A stretch of DNA of 64,000 nucleotides from Paracoccus liaowanqingii (GCF_004683865.2 NZ_CP038439.1:2296001-2360000); one strand, 5' to 3'; counted from the stretch's first letter, positions 33,761 to 43,169 are shown. Numbers and translations are program-made. The notes: generated from the letters alone by a model not told the origin.

Positions 33761-34812
33761 GACGACACCTTTCGGATCCATTGGTCGATGGCGACGGCGA
33801 AGATGATCAGCCAGCCGGTCGCGAACAGCTGCCACAGCACGTCCACCCCCGCCAGCCGCAGGCCCGAGTTGAAGACGCCCACGATCAGCGCCCCGATTAG
33901 CGGCCCCAGGATCGACCCTCGCCCGCCGAACAGCGAGATCCCCCCGATGACCACCGCGGTGATCGATTCCAGGTTCGCCTCGAAGAACGAGGTCGGGCTG
34001 ATCGAGCCCACGCGGCCGATGGAGGACCAGGCGGCCAGCGCGCAGATCATGCCCGACACGACATAGACCGACATCAGCACGCGCTTGGTCTGGATGCCCG
34101 CCAGCGCCGCCGATTCCGGATCGTCGCCCACCGCATAGACCCGCCGGCCCCAGGCCGTCTTGTAGAGCGCGTAATAAAGCACGGCGAAGACCACGACCAT
34201 CAGGATGACGCCATAGGTCAGGACCGCGCCGCCGACCTCGAAGCGCGTGCCGAAGAACTTCAGCAGCGGCGCGTCGGTGTCCAGGGTCTGGCTGCGGATC
34301 GTCTCGCGCCCCGACAGATAGTAGTTCAGCGCCAGGAAAATGTTCCAGGTGCCAAGCGTGGTGATGAAGGGCGGCAGCTTCAGCCGCGTGACCAGCCAGC
34401 CGTTCAGCGCGCCCGTGGCAGCCCCGAAGGCCAGGCCCACGAAGATCGCGATGGGCACCGGGATGCCGAAGTTGACCGCCAGCTGCCCCATCACGACCGA
34501 GATCAGCACCATGACCGCGCCGACCGACAGATCGATCCCCGCCGTCAGGATCACCAGCGACTGCGCGGCGGCCAGCGTGCCCACGACCGCGACCTGCTGC
34601 AGCACCAGCGACAGGTTGAAGGCCGAGAAGAAGTTCGGAGAGATCAGCCCGAAGGCGATCAGCGACAGCACCAGCACGATGACCGGCACCATGGTGGGAT
34701 ACTGGTGCAGGAAATGCTGCACCCGGTCCAGCGCGCTGCGGTGGCGGTGGTCGAATTGCGCGACCGCCTCCGAGGAGCGGCGCTCGACCACGGGATCTGG
34801 GGTGTCTGACAT
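33757..34812 (-). CDS. frcC: Fructose-type ABC transporter permease
   Basis: This 351-residue inner-membrane permease is of the ribose/fructose (BPD_transp_2) family. About ten hydrophobic segments are visible, and the family stretch LVILTAGIDLSVGAVMVLISV is intact, as is the GRRVYAVGDDPESAALAGI loop that contacts the ATPase. The hydrophilic N-terminus of about 40 residues is cytoplasmic. The start follows GGAGAC. Two strong hairpins separate it from the binding-protein gene upstream, which probably sets the higher level of the binding protein. Confidence 0.87.
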   Translation of the reverse strand: MSDTPDPVVERRSSEAVAQFDHRHRSALDRVQHFLHQYPTMVPVIVLVLSLIAFGLISPNFFSAFNLSLVLQQVAVVGTLAAAQSLVILTAGIDLSVGAVMVLISVVMGQLAVNFGIPVPIAIFVGLAFGAATGALNGWLVTRLKLPPFITTLGTWNIFLALNYYLSGRETIRSQTLDTDAPLLKFFGTRFEVGGAVLTYGVILMVVVFAVLYYALYKTAWGRRVYAVGDDPESAALAGIQTKRVLMSVYVVSGMICALAAWSSIGRVGSISPTSFFEANLESITAVVIGGISLFGGRGSILGPLIGALIVGVFNSGLRLAGVDVLWQLFATGWLIIFAVAIDQWIRKVSS

Positions 34813-34839
34813 CGGGGTCTCCGTGGGATGTCGGGAAGC

Positions 34840-34899
34840 GCGACGGCGGATCGCCCGCCGTCGCCGGTTCGGCCAAGGCCGCCCGTCAGCCGGGCGGCC
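34840..34899 (-). promoter_or_regulatory. Two intercistronic stem-loops between frcB and frcC
   Basis: One 10-bp stem (34840-34849 with 34855-34864, 5-base loop) and one 9-bp stem (34877-34885 with 34891-34899, 5-base loop) follow the frcB stop. No T run follows, so they more likely stabilise the frcB mRNA or attenuate frcC than terminate. Confidence 0.6.
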
Positions 34900-34909
34900 G
34901 CCGGGGGGA

Positions 34910-35938
34910 TCAGCCCCAGCACTGCTCCAGCCCGTCGGCGACGCTGATCGAGGTCACGCCCTCGACCGCATCGTCGGTGACCAGGTTCACGCCGGTATTG
35001 GTGAAGTCCAGCCCCTCGGTCGCCTCGGGCATGGTGCCGTCGGCGGCGAAGGCGGCGATCGCCTCGATCCCCATCGAGGCCATCAGCAGCGGATACTGCT
35101 GCGCGGTGGCGCCGATCACGCCGTCCTGGACGTTCTGGACGCCCGGGCAGCCGCCGTCGATCGACACGATCAGCGCGTTCTCCTCCATGCCGAAGGACCG
35201 CAGCGCCTCGTAGGCGCCGGCGGCGGCGGGCTCGTTGATCGTATAGATCAGGTTGATGCCCGGATCGATCTGCAGCAGGGCCTCCATCGCCTGACGCCCG
35301 CCCTCCTCGTTGCCCGAGGTGACCTCGTTGCCGACCACGCGGGCGTCATCCTCGTCGCCGATGACATTCTCGTCGGCCACGTCGATGCCGAAGCCCTCCA
35401 GGAAGCCCTGGTTGCGCAGCACGTCGACCGAGGGCGCGCTGGCCGACAGGTCCAGCATCGCGATCTTGGCATCGGCGGCGGCGTCGCCCATCTGGCCTGC
35501 GGCCCATGCGCCGATCAGGCGTCCGGCCTCGCGGTTGTCGGTGGCGAAGGTCGCGTCGGCGGCGTTGATCGGATCCAGCGGCGTGTCCAGCGCGATGACC
35601 AGGATGCCCGCCTCACGCGCCTGGCCAAGCGAATCGGTGATGGCCTTCGTGTCCGAGGCTGTGATCATGATCCCCTTGACGCCCGCCGCGATGCAGCTTT
35701 CGACGGCCTGCTGCTGGGTCTCGTGGTCGCCGTCGATCTTGCCGGCGAAGGTCATCAGCTCGATGCCCAGTTCCTGCGCCTTGGCGGTGGCACCTTCCTT
35801 CATCTTCACGAAGAACGGGTTGATGTCGGTCTTGGTGATCAGGCAGGCCCTGGTCGTCTCTTGCGCCTGCACTGCGCCTGCCGACAGGGCAAGCGCGGTC
35901 AGCGCGACGGATGCGCGCAATACGGTCGTGATGGTCAC
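34910..35938 (-). CDS. frcB: Fructose-type ABC transporter substrate-binding protein
   Basis: This is a 342-residue periplasmic sugar-binding protein. A signal peptide (residues 1-26, [20 protein letters not shown]) precedes the mature domain. [40 protein letters not shown] and [10 protein letters not shown] mark the ribose/fructose class. The start is GTG, clear from the GGAGGAG 8 bases upstream. It is first in the importer operon and divergent from the ROK regulator, with a candidate operator between them. Fructose is the likeliest ligand by similarity to FrcB. Confidence 0.86.
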   Translation of the reverse strand: MTITTVLRASVALTALALSAGAVQAQETTRACLITKTDINPFFVKMKEGATAKAQELGIELMTFAGKIDGDHETQQQAVESCIAAGVKGIMITASDTKAITDSLGQAREAGILVIALDTPLDPINAADATFATDNREAGRLIGAWAAGQMGDAAADAKIAMLDLSASAPSVDVLRNQGFLEGFGIDVADENVIGDEDDARVVGNEVTSGNEEGGRQAMEALLQIDPGINLIYTINEPAAAGAYEALRSFGMEENALIVSIDGGCPGVQNVQDGVIGATAQQYPLLMASMGIEAIAAFAADGTMPEATEGLDFTNTGVNLVTDDAVEGVTSISVADGLEQCWG

Positions 35939-36015
35939 GGTGAAATCTCCTCCAGCCGGGCGGTTCCTCGGCCGCCCCTTTCTTCAGAAACACCACGCAT
36001 GACGGCTTGTCAATA

Positions 36016-36032
36016 AATCAATCATGTTGATT
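36016..36032. promoter_or_regulatory. Inverted repeat between frcB and the ROK regulator
   Basis: AATCAA-TCATG-TTGATT is a perfect 6-bp inverted repeat in an AT-rich spot of a GC-rich intergenic region between divergent genes. Outer bases extend the symmetry with one mismatch. It is a good candidate ROK operator. Confidence 0.55.
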
Positions 36033-36057
36033 AATACATTTCAGGAGGACTGCCCCG

Positions 36058-37184
36058 ATGCCCCACGACCATGCGCCGCCCGGCCCGCTCAGCCGGAACG
36101 AGCGGCTGATCCTGTCGCTGATCCGACGACGGGGACCGATGTCCCGTGCCGCGCTGGCCCCCCTGACGGGGCTGTCGCCGCAGGCCATCACCAACCTGAC
36201 GCGCAAGCTGATGCAGGCCGGCTTCCTGGACGCGGGGGCGGTGGTGCGGGGCAAGGTAGGCCAGCCCTCGGTGCCGCTGGCGCTGGCGCCGGACGGGGCA
36301 TGGCTGCTGGGCCTGAAGATCGGGCGGCGCCTGGCCGAACTGGCGCTGGTCGATTTCACCGGCCAGGTGCGCGCGCATCGCCAGCAGGAACATGCCCATC
36401 CCGATCCCGACCGCATCCTGGCCTTCGCCCACGAGGGGCTGCAGGCACTGACCGCCCCGCTGTCGCCCGGCCAGCGGGCGCGCATCGCAGGGCTGGGGAT
36501 CGCCGCCCCCTACCGGCTGTGGGACTGGGGCCGCGAGATGGCAGGCTGGCGCGACATCGACCTGCGGGCCCGGCTGGCGCGCGACCTGCCCTATCCGGTC
36601 TTCATGGACAATGACGCCACGACCGCCTGCGGGGCGCAGCTGATCTTCGGGGCGACCGACCTGCCGCGCGATTTCATCCATATCTATGTCGCCCATTTCG
36701 CCGGGGCGGGGTCGTGCTGGACGGCGCGCTGCGCCATGGGCCGACGCGGAACGCGGGCGCGCTCGGCTCCATGCCGATCCCCGGGCGGGGGCAGCTTCTG
36801 GACCGCGCCTCGGTCTCGGCGCTGGAGGGGCGGATCGGGCATCCGCTGCCGCCCGACGACGCGGGCTGGGACGTGCCGGCCGCGATCGAGCAGGACTGGG
36901 CCGACCAGGCGGGCCAGGCGCTGGCCTTCACGGCGCTGTCGGCGGTGGCGCTGGTCGACCTGCCGCTGGTGGTGATCGACGGCGCCGTACCCCCCGCCAC
37001 TCGCGCCCGCCTGACCGAGGCGACCCGCCGGGCGATGGCCGATCTGCCTGCCGCGGGCATCGACCGCCCCGAGGTGATCGAGGGCGATCTGGGCCGCCGC
37101 GCCCGCATCCTGGGCGCCGCCGGACTGCCGCTGGCGCATTTCTTCCAACCCGACGGCCTGCCCCTGCGGAGGGATGGGCCTTGA
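36058..37184 (+). pseudogene. ROK-family transcriptional regulator, frameshifted
   Basis: The gene would encode a repressor of about 375 residues, probably for the divergent sugar importer (FrcR role). The N-terminal winged helix (LSRNERLILSLIRRRGPMSR, AITNLTRKLMQAGFL) and the first part of the ROK domain are in frame 36058; the rest (LDGALRHGPTRNAGALGSM onward) continues in another frame from 36714 to 37184. Adding one G in the run at 36703-36711 restores the ROK pattern AGAGVVLDG. It is either a sequencing error or a recent loss of function. The start follows AGGAGGA. The stop overlaps the rpsD -35 box. Confidence 0.8.
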
Positions 37185-37208
37185 CACCCCGCGCCTGCGG
37201 TCTATAAG
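37181..37208 (+). promoter_or_regulatory. Sigma-70-type promoter of rpsD
   Basis: A perfect TTGACA (37181-37186) and TATAAG (37203-37208) are separated by 16 bases, giving a strong housekeeping promoter about 100 bases before the rpsD start. It overlaps the end of the ROK gene. Confidence 0.8.
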
Positions 37209-37221
37209 CGCCCACTTCATT

Positions 37222-37278
37222 GGTGTTGGTGGACCCCGCAAGGGGAACCCTGTCAGGCCCCGGCCAGAGGACAACGCC
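37222..37278 (+). ncRNA. Structured three-way-junction leader of rpsD
   Basis: GGTGTTG (37222-37228) can pair with CAACGCC (37272-37278) with one G-U, enclosing two hairpins: CCCC-GCAA-GGGG (37234-37245) and a CCT...AGG stem (37249-37270) capped by a GGC/GCC helix. It ends 28 bases before the GTG. It may be an autoregulatory S4-binding leader. The fold was done by hand. Confidence 0.45.
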
Positions 37279-37306
37279 CTTCGCAACGATCTGAAGGAGA
37301 CCAGCC

Positions 37307-37927
37307 GTGACCAAACGCACGTCTGCCAAGTACAAACTCGACCGCCGCATGGGCGAGAACATCTGGGGCCGCGCCAAGTCGCCGGTCAACCGCCGCGAAT
37401 ACGGCCCCGGCCAGCACGGCCAGCGCCGCAAGAACAAGCTGTCCGACTTCGGCACCCAGCTGCGCGCCAAGCAGAAGCTGAAGGGCCATTACGGCGACCT
37501 GACCGAGAAGCAGTTCCGCCGCATCTATGCCGAGGCCGAGCGCATCAAGGGCGACACCGGCGAGAACCTGGTGGGTCTGCTGGAGCGCCGCCTGGACGCC
37601 GTCGTCTATCGCGCGAAATTCGTGGCAACCATCTGGGCCGCCCGCCAGTTCGTGAACCACGGCCATATCCAGGTCAACGGCCAGCGCGTGAACATCGCGT
37701 CCTACCGTGTCAAGGAAGGCGACGTGATCTCCATCCGCGAGCGCTCGCGCCAGCTGGCCATCGTGCTGGAAGCCGTGTCGCTGACCGAGCGCGACGTGCC
37801 CGACTTCCTGGAAGTCGACCACAACAAGATGACCGCGACCTTCGTGCGCACCCCGGCGCTGAGCGACATTCCCTATGCCGTGCAGATGGAACCGAACCTG
37901 GTCGTCGAATTCTACGCGAAGAACTGA
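37307..37927 (+). CDS. rpsD: 30S ribosomal protein S4
   Basis: This 206-residue protein is a primary binder of 16S rRNA in small-subunit assembly. The sequence is standard throughout: [20 protein letters not shown] at the start and the S4 RNA-binding domain ([39 protein letters not shown]). The start codon is GTG, preceded by GAAGGAG. It is transcribed from its own strong promoter and leader and ends in a strong terminator, so it is probably monocistronic. Confidence 0.98.
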   Translation: MTKRTSAKYKLDRRMGENIWGRAKSPVNRREYGPGQHGQRRKNKLSDFGTQLRAKQKLKGHYGDLTEKQFRRIYAEAERIKGDTGENLVGLLERRLDAVVYRAKFVATIWAARQFVNHGHIQVNGQRVNIASYRVKEGDVISIRERSRQLAIVLEAVSLTERDVPDFLEVDHNKMTATFVRTPALSDIPYAVQMEPNLVVEFYAKN

Positions 37928-37951
37928 TCTTCGCCGCATCGACCGCCTTCG

Positions 37952-37979
37952 GGGCCGCATCTTCGGATGCGGCCCTTTT
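37952..37979 (+). terminator. Rho-independent terminator of rpsD
   Basis: The 10-bp stem GGGCCGCATC / GATGCGGCCC with a TTCG tetraloop is followed by TTTT. Confidence 0.88.
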
Positions 37980-38040
37980 GCGTCCCGCGACGGCCGGGGG
38001 CCAGCCCCCGGACCCCCGGGATATTTGGACCAAGGCGAAG
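37980..38040 (-). repeat. GC-rich intergenic repeat, copy B
   Basis: This is the reverse complement of the element at 32926. Read on the - strand it ends with CGTCGCGGGACG and contains GGTCCAAATATCCCGGGGG and the GGGGGCTGGCCCCC hairpin. It follows the rpsD terminator directly. Confidence 0.85.
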
Positions 38041-38108
38041 GGGACGCTTTGGGGGCTTTTCTTGCGGCGGGGCGGCGCATACACGGGGCCGGACAAAGGA
38101 TGGACCCC

Positions 38109-39199
38109 ATGACACAGACACCCGTGCAGCCCGGCATCATGGACATCGCGCTCTATGTCAGCGGCGAGAGCCGGCTGGAGGGGCATGCGGATGTGCTGAA
38201 GCTGTCCGCGAACGAGAACCCGCTCGGGTCCAGCCCGGCGGCGCAGGCGGCGTTCCGGGCGGCGGCGGGGGATCTGCACCGCTATCCGGCGACCGATCAT
38301 GCCGGGCTGCGGGCGGCCATCGGCGAGGTCTGCGGGCTGGATCCCGACCGGATCATCTGCGGCGTGGGCTCGGACGAGGTGCTGCAATTCGTGGTGCAGG
38401 CCTTTGCCGGGCCGGGCGACGAGGTGATCACCACCGAGCACGGCTTTTCCATGTATCCGATCCTGGCGCGGATGGTCGGCGCCACGCCCGTCACCGTCCC
38501 CGAGGCCGGGCGGCGGGTCGATGTGGCGGCGATCCTGGCGGCGGTCACGGATCGCACCCGGGTGGTCTTCGTCGCCAATCCCGCCAACCCGACCGGGACG
38601 ATGCTGGGGGGGACGAGTTGCAGCACCTGGTGGACGGGCTGCCGCCGCAGGTGCTGTTCGTCCATGACGGCGCCTATACCGAGTTCGCGGATGGCTTCGA
38701 CGGCGGCGCCGGGCTGGTCGACCGGCATCCCAATGTCATTATGACGCGGACCTTCTCCAAGATCCACGGGTTGGGCGGGCTGCGGATCGGATGGGGCTAT
38801 GCGGCGCGCGAGATCATCGACGTGCTGAACCGCATCCGCCAGCCCTTCAACCTGTCCAACGCCCAGATGGCCGCCGCCGAGGCCGCGATCCGCGACACCG
38901 CCTTCACCGCCCGTTGCGCCACGCTGAATGCGCAGATGCGCGACCGGATGCGGCAGTCGCTGATCCAGATGGGCGTGGCCTGCGACGAGAGCTTCGCCAA
39001 TTTCGTGCTGGCGCGGTTCGACGGCCCCGACACCGCCGCCGCCGCCGATGCGGCCCTGCGCGCCGACGGCATCCTGGTGCGCCGCGTGGGCGGCTATTGC
39101 CTGCCCGAGGCGCTGCGCATCACCGTGGGGGACGAGGACGCCGTCAGTCGCGTGCTGGACTGCCTGGGCCGATTCATGGCAGGGCGGCGCGGGGCATGA
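38109..39199 (+). pseudogene. hisC: Histidinol-phosphate aminotransferase, frameshifted
   Basis: This PLP-dependent aminotransferase acts in histidine synthesis and also in aromatic amino acid transamination. The first part ([43 protein letters not shown]) reads in frame from 38109. After the G7 run at 38606-38612 the rest ([20 protein letters not shown], then RTFSKIHGLGGLRIGWGYA with the PLP lysine) is in another frame and ends at 39199. One added G joins the halves to a full-length protein. As hisC is normally essential for prototrophy, a sequence error is likely. The downstream dehydrogenase start overlaps the stop. Confidence 0.85.
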
Positions 39200-40125
39200 G
39201 CGCGATCTATGACCGCGTGGCCCTGATCGGGCTGGGGCTGATCGCCGGGTCCATGGCCCATGCGATGCGCCAGGGCGGGCTGGCGGGCGAGATCACGGGC
39301 TATGCCCGCAGCCGCGCCACCCGCGACACCGCGCGCGAGATCGACCTGTGCGACCGCGTCTGCGACAGCGCCGCCGAGGCCGTGGCGGGCGCCGACCTGG
39401 TCGTGCTGGCGGTGCCGGTGGGCGCCATGGGCGCGGTGATGGCCGAGATCGCCCCGCATCTGGCGCAGGGCGCCACGATCACCGATGTGGGCTCGGTCAA
39501 GCAGTCGGTCATCGACGCGGTGGCGCCGCATCTGCCCGCGGGCGTGCATTTCATCCCCGGCCATCCGCTGGCCGGGACCGAGCATTCGGGGCCGCGCGCG
39601 GGCTTTGCCAGCCTGTTCGCCAATCGCTGGTGGCTGCTGACGCCGCTGCCCGACACCGATCCGGCGGCGCTGGCCCGGCTGGACGCCCTGATCACCGCGA
39701 TGGGCGCCAAGACCGACCGGATGGAGGCGCCTCATCACGATCTGGTCCTGGCGGTGACCAGCCATGCACCGCACCTGATCGCCTACACGATGGTGGGCGT
39801 GGCCGACCATCTGCGCCGCGTCTCGGGCGAGGAGGTGATCCAGTATTCGGCCGCGGGCTTCCGGGACTTCACCCGGATCGCGGCCAGCGACCCGACCATG
39901 TGGCGCGACGTGTTCCTGCACAACAAGGAGGCGACACTGGACATCCTGGGCCGCTTCACCGAGGAGCTGTTCGTGCTGCAGCGCGCCATCCGCATGGGCG
40001 ACGGCCCGCAGCTGCACGATTACTTCACCCGCACCCGCGCCATCCGTCGCGGCATCATCGAGGCGGGCCAGGATACCGAGGCCCCGGATTTCGGCCGCAC
40101 CCCCGGCGCCCGTCCCGCCGAGTAG
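39196..40125 (+). CDS. tyrC: Prephenate/arogenate dehydrogenase
   Basis: This is a 309-residue NAD(P)-dependent dehydrogenase of tyrosine synthesis. The nucleotide-binding motif is GLGLIAGSMAHAM near the N-terminus. TDVGSVKQSVID, HFIPGHPLAGTEHSGP and the TSHAPHLIAYTMVGV segment are diagnostic of the TyrA family. No chorismate mutase or ACT domain is fused. It overlaps hisC by ATGA, and the two form the usual alphaproteobacterial hisC-tyrC pair. The symbol could also be given as tyrA. Confidence 0.9.
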   Translation: MSAIYDRVALIGLGLIAGSMAHAMRQGGLAGEITGYARSRATRDTAREIDLCDRVCDSAAEAVAGADLVVLAVPVGAMGAVMAEIAPHLAQGATITDVGSVKQSVIDAVAPHLPAGVHFIPGHPLAGTEHSGPRAGFASLFANRWWLLTPLPDTDPAALARLDALITAMGAKTDRMEAPHHDLVLAVTSHAPHLIAYTMVGVADHLRRVSGEEVIQYSAAGFRDFTRIAASDPTMWRDVFLHNKEATLDILGRFTEELFVLQRAIRMGDGPQLHDYFTRTRAIRRGIIEAGQDTEAPDFGRTPGARPAE

Positions 40126-40130
40126 CGCGA

Positions 40131-41138
40131 TTACAGCGCCGGGGCGGGGCCGATCGCCATGCCGCCCAGCATCAGTCGGCCGTCGCGCATCACGATGGGC
40201 AGGCGCAGCTCTCCCTCGGCGGGGTCTGGGAACTCGGGGCCGGGCAGGCTGGCGTCCATCGGCGCGCGGGCCAGCTGCGACAGGCCCGCGCGCAGCAGCA
40301 ACTGCCCCTGCGCCGGGATCAGGCCCAGCCCCGCCGCCAGGCCGATCATCGCATCCGCATCCGAGGAATAGAGCGCCAGCTGCCCTTCGGCCCGGCCTTG
40401 GGCGTCGCGCGACAGGCGGCCGACGATGCGCAATCCAATCTCTCCGGCCTGGAGCGACAGGCCCTCAGTCTGCCAGCCGACCAGCTGCGGCGCCGTGTCC
40501 CCGGTGACGCTCGGGCTGCGGTCCAGCCAGAGCCGCAGCGGGCCGTCTGCCGCGATCGGGCCCGGCAGCGGGCCGGGGTCCAGGCCGATCCGCGCCAAGG
40601 CATCGGTCTGCAGCCCCGCCAGCGACAGCTGCAGGTCATAGGCCGCCCCGGCCAGATCCGGGGCCGCCGCATCCAGGGACACCAGCCGCGCCTGCAGCGA
40701 GAGCCCTTCAGCCAAGGGCTGGCCGTCCAGCGTCACGCCCTCGGCCTGCAGGTTCAGGCGGTCGGGCGCCATGCGGTTCAGGGGCGACAGCGACAGGCGG
40801 GCCTCGGACCGCGCCAAGCCCAGCTCCAGGCTGTCGCCGCCCTGCAGGATGGTGCCCCGGCCGGGCAGGTCCAGCCGCGCCGTCAGCGGCGACAGGGGCT
40901 GCAGGGACAGTCGCGCCCAAGGCAGGCTGATCCCCAGGGCGGGATCGCGATAGTCCAGCCCGCGCAGCTCGATCCCGATCCGGCGCGGGTCGCGCAAGGC
41001 CCGGACCTCGGTCGCCTGCAGGGCCGGATCGGCGGCGATCGCTTGGGCCACCCGGCGGCTGGCCAGGCTTTCCGCCCCCAGCCACGCCCCTGCCAGCAGC
41101 GCCACCGCCACCCCTGCCCCAATCACCGCCCTGCGCAT
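40131..41138 (-). CDS. DUF2125-type exported or membrane-anchored protein
   Basis: This 335-residue protein has an N-terminal hydrophobic segment (AVIGAGVAVALLAGAWLGAESLA) that looks like a signal anchor. The rest is beta-rich with repeated short strands such as LSLQPLSPLTARLDLPG and GVTLDGQPLAEGLSLQ, the layout of DUF2125 proteins of alphaproteobacteria. Function unknown; likely periplasmic. The start at 41138 is the ATG just before the hydrophobic segment. It is convergent with the tyrosine-pathway gene, with 5 bases between. Confidence 0.75.
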   Translation of the reverse strand: MRRAVIGAGVAVALLAGAWLGAESLASRRVAQAIAADPALQATEVRALRDPRRIGIELRGLDYRDPALGISLPWARLSLQPLSPLTARLDLPGRGTILQGGDSLELGLARSEARLSLSPLNRMAPDRLNLQAEGVTLDGQPLAEGLSLQARLVSLDAAAPDLAGAAYDLQLSLAGLQTDALARIGLDPGPLPGPIAADGPLRLWLDRSPSVTGDTAPQLVGWQTEGLSLQAGEIGLRIVGRLSRDAQGRAEGQLALYSSDADAMIGLAAGLGLIPAQGQLLLRAGLSQLARAPMDASLPGPEFPDPAEGELRLPIVMRDGRLMLGGMAIGPAPAL

Positions 41139-41201
41139 CGCCAACCCTTTTTTCCGCCTCGCACCTGTCCTACCTTGGGGCGGCAACGAATGGTACGGGC
41201 A

Positions 41202-41747
41202 ATGGAACGCATCGATTGGGTCTTCGGCTATGGCTCGCTGATCTGGAACCCGGGCTTCGATCCGGTCGAGACGGTGCGCGCGCGGCTGGCGGGCTATGCG
41301 CGCAGCTTCTGCCTGCGCTCGATCCAGCATCGCGGGACCGAGGCGCTGCCGGGGCTGGTTCTGGGCCTCGACCCGCAGGAGGGCGCGCTGTGCCAAGGTG
41401 TCGCGCTGCGCATCGCGCCCGCCGACCATGACCGGGTGCTGGCCGAACTGCGCGACCGCGAGCTGGTCACCGACGCCTATCGCGAGACGATCCTGCCCCT
41501 GGCGCTGGAGGACGGGCGCCGGGTGTCGGCGCTGGCCTATGTGATGCGGCGCGACCACTGGCAATATGCGGGCGATCTGCCGCATGACGAACAGGCCCGC
41601 ATCATCGCCGCCGCCCATGGCGGGCGCGGGGCGAATGCCGACTACCTGTTCAACACCGCCGCCCATCTGGCACAGATCGGCATGGCCGACGACCATCTGG
41701 ACGCCCTGTCGCAGGCGGTGCGGGCGCAGCAATCGCGGCAGGGGTGA
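41202..41747 (+). CDS. ChaC-like gamma-glutamylcyclotransferase
   Basis: This is a 181-residue gamma-glutamylcyclotransferase of the ChaC type, which acts on glutathione or gamma-glutamyl peptides to give 5-oxoproline. The N-terminal VFGYGSLIWNPGF is the signature substrate-binding loop, and the C-terminal ANADYLFNTAAHLAQIGMADDHL matches ChaC. The catalytic Glu is expected near RDRELVTDAYRE. An alternative ATG four codons upstream (41190) cannot be excluded. Confidence 0.87.
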   Translation: MERIDWVFGYGSLIWNPGFDPVETVRARLAGYARSFCLRSIQHRGTEALPGLVLGLDPQEGALCQGVALRIAPADHDRVLAELRDRELVTDAYRETILPLALEDGRRVSALAYVMRRDHWQYAGDLPHDEQARIIAAAHGGRGANADYLFNTAAHLAQIGMADDHLDALSQAVRAQQSRQG

Positions 41748-41850
41748 CACAGGCGCGCCATCGCGATCACGCGCATGTGTCGCAATGCTTGGCAAGCACC
41801 GGACCCCGCCCTACAGTCGCCGTCAAAGCATCCAAGGGACGGGAATTTAC

Positions 41851-43164
41851 GTGAGCGATCCGACCAATGGCGACACGCAGGCGCCCTCGCGGCTGACCCT
41901 GACCAACCGGCGCATCTCGGCCACGCGGGATCAGGCGCTGATGGGCGCGGGCAGCGCGCCGCGCTTCTCGCAGCCGGTGCGCCAGATCCTGATGATGCTG
42001 ACGGTGCTGGGGCTGGTGCTGGCGGGGGGCTGGTTCGCCTATGGCCGCATCCTGCCGATCTTCATGGCCAACACCTGGCTGAACGGCCTGATCCTGGGGG
42101 TCTTCGCCTTGGGCGTGCTGGCCTGTTTCTGGCAGCTGGGGCAGCTGGTCCGCTCGGTCGTCTGGATCGAGCAGTTCGCCGCCCGCCGCCGCGACGCCGC
42201 CCGGCCCGAGGGGGACTCCGTCGCCGCGCCGCGCCTGCTGGCGCCGCTGGCTGCGCTTCTGGGGTCGCGCGGGCCGTCGGGCGGGGCGATCAGCGCCAGC
42301 TCGGCCAGCTCGATCCTGGATTCGGTGGCGACCCGCATCGACGAGATCCGCGACATCACCCGCTATCTGGCCAACCTGCTGATCTTTCTGGGCCTGCTGG
42401 GCACGTTCTACGGGCTGGCGACCACCGTGCCTGCGGTGGTCGAGACGATCCGCGCGCTGGCCCCGCAGGACGGGCAGACCAGCCTCGACATCTTCGAACA
42501 GCTGATGACCGGGCTGGAGGCACAGCTGGGCGGCATGGCCACGGCTTTCTCCTCCTCGCTTCTGGGACTGGCGGGATCGCTGGTCGTGGGCCTGCTGGAA
42601 CTGTTCGTGGCGCATGGCCAGAACCGCTTCTACCGCGAGCTGGAGGAATGGATGTCGGGCTTCACCCGGCTCAGCATCGCGGGGGGCGAGGGCGACGGGG
42701 TCGACCAGGCGGCGCTGGCGGGCTTTCTGGAACAGATGGCCGGGCAGATGGACCGGTTGCAGGCCTATCACACCGACCGCGACGTGATGCGGGACGAGGC
42801 CGCGCTGATGGCCGACGAGCGCGTCGTGGTGATGGCCCAGGCCATCGATGCGCTGGTCCAGCAGGCGCAGTCCGAACGCGAGGCGGCGGCGGTCGAGGGC
42901 GACCGGCTGACCCGCGCCCTGACCCGGCTGGCCGACGGGCAGGACCGCCAGCCCGCCGCCCAACAGGCCCCGGACTTCTCGCGGCTGGAAGGGGCGCTTG
43001 ACCGGCTGGCCTCGGAACTGACCGAGGGGCGCGAGGAGATGCTGGCCGAACTGCGTTCGGACATCCTGGTGCTGACCCGGGCCGTGCGGGCCGCGCGCTT
43101 CGGCGATGCGCTGCCCGACGATCTTCCCCCACAGGGCGCGTCCCGGCACCGGTCCGGGGCCTGA
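41851..43164 (+). CDS. MotA/TolQ/ExbB-type proton channel protein with long C-terminal tail
   Basis: This is a 437-residue inner-membrane protein. There are two N-terminal membrane segments (ILMMLTVLGLVLAGGWFAYG, NGLILGVFALGVLACFW) and a TolQ/ExbB core with ANLLIFLGLLGTFYGLATTVPAV and the second channel helix AFSSSLLGLAGSLVVGLLEL. A helical cytoplasmic tail of about 150 residues follows. The GTG start is preceded by GGGACGGGA. It is 5 bases before the OmpA-type partner, so together they look like a proton-driven stator across the envelope, as in MotAB, ExbBD or ZorAB. What it drives is unknown. Confidence 0.85.
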   Translation: MSDPTNGDTQAPSRLTLTNRRISATRDQALMGAGSAPRFSQPVRQILMMLTVLGLVLAGGWFAYGRILPIFMANTWLNGLILGVFALGVLACFWQLGQLVRSVVWIEQFAARRRDAARPEGDSVAAPRLLAPLAALLGSRGPSGGAISASSASSILDSVATRIDEIRDITRYLANLLIFLGLLGTFYGLATTVPAVVETIRALAPQDGQTSLDIFEQLMTGLEAQLGGMATAFSSSLLGLAGSLVVGLLELFVAHGQNRFYRELEEWMSGFTRLSIAGGEGDGVDQAALAGFLEQMAGQMDRLQAYHTDRDVMRDEAALMADERVVVMAQAIDALVQQAQSEREAAAVEGDRLTRALTRLADGQDRQPAAQQAPDFSRLEGALDRLASELTEGREEMLAELRSDILVLTRAVRAARFGDALPDDLPPQGASRHRSGA

Positions 43165-43169
43165 GGCGC

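Noticed and set aside
32987..34876. Single fused permease-ATPase of the sugar importer
   Set aside because: An apparent long frame covers both, but the permease has clean membrane segments in another frame and the ATPase starts at an ATGA overlap.
37222..37278. Small SRP RNA (4.5S) in front of rpsD
   Set aside because: The piece GGGGAACCCTGTCAGGCCC recalls SRP RNA, but the required GGAAG tetraloop context and AGCAG side of domain IV are missing.
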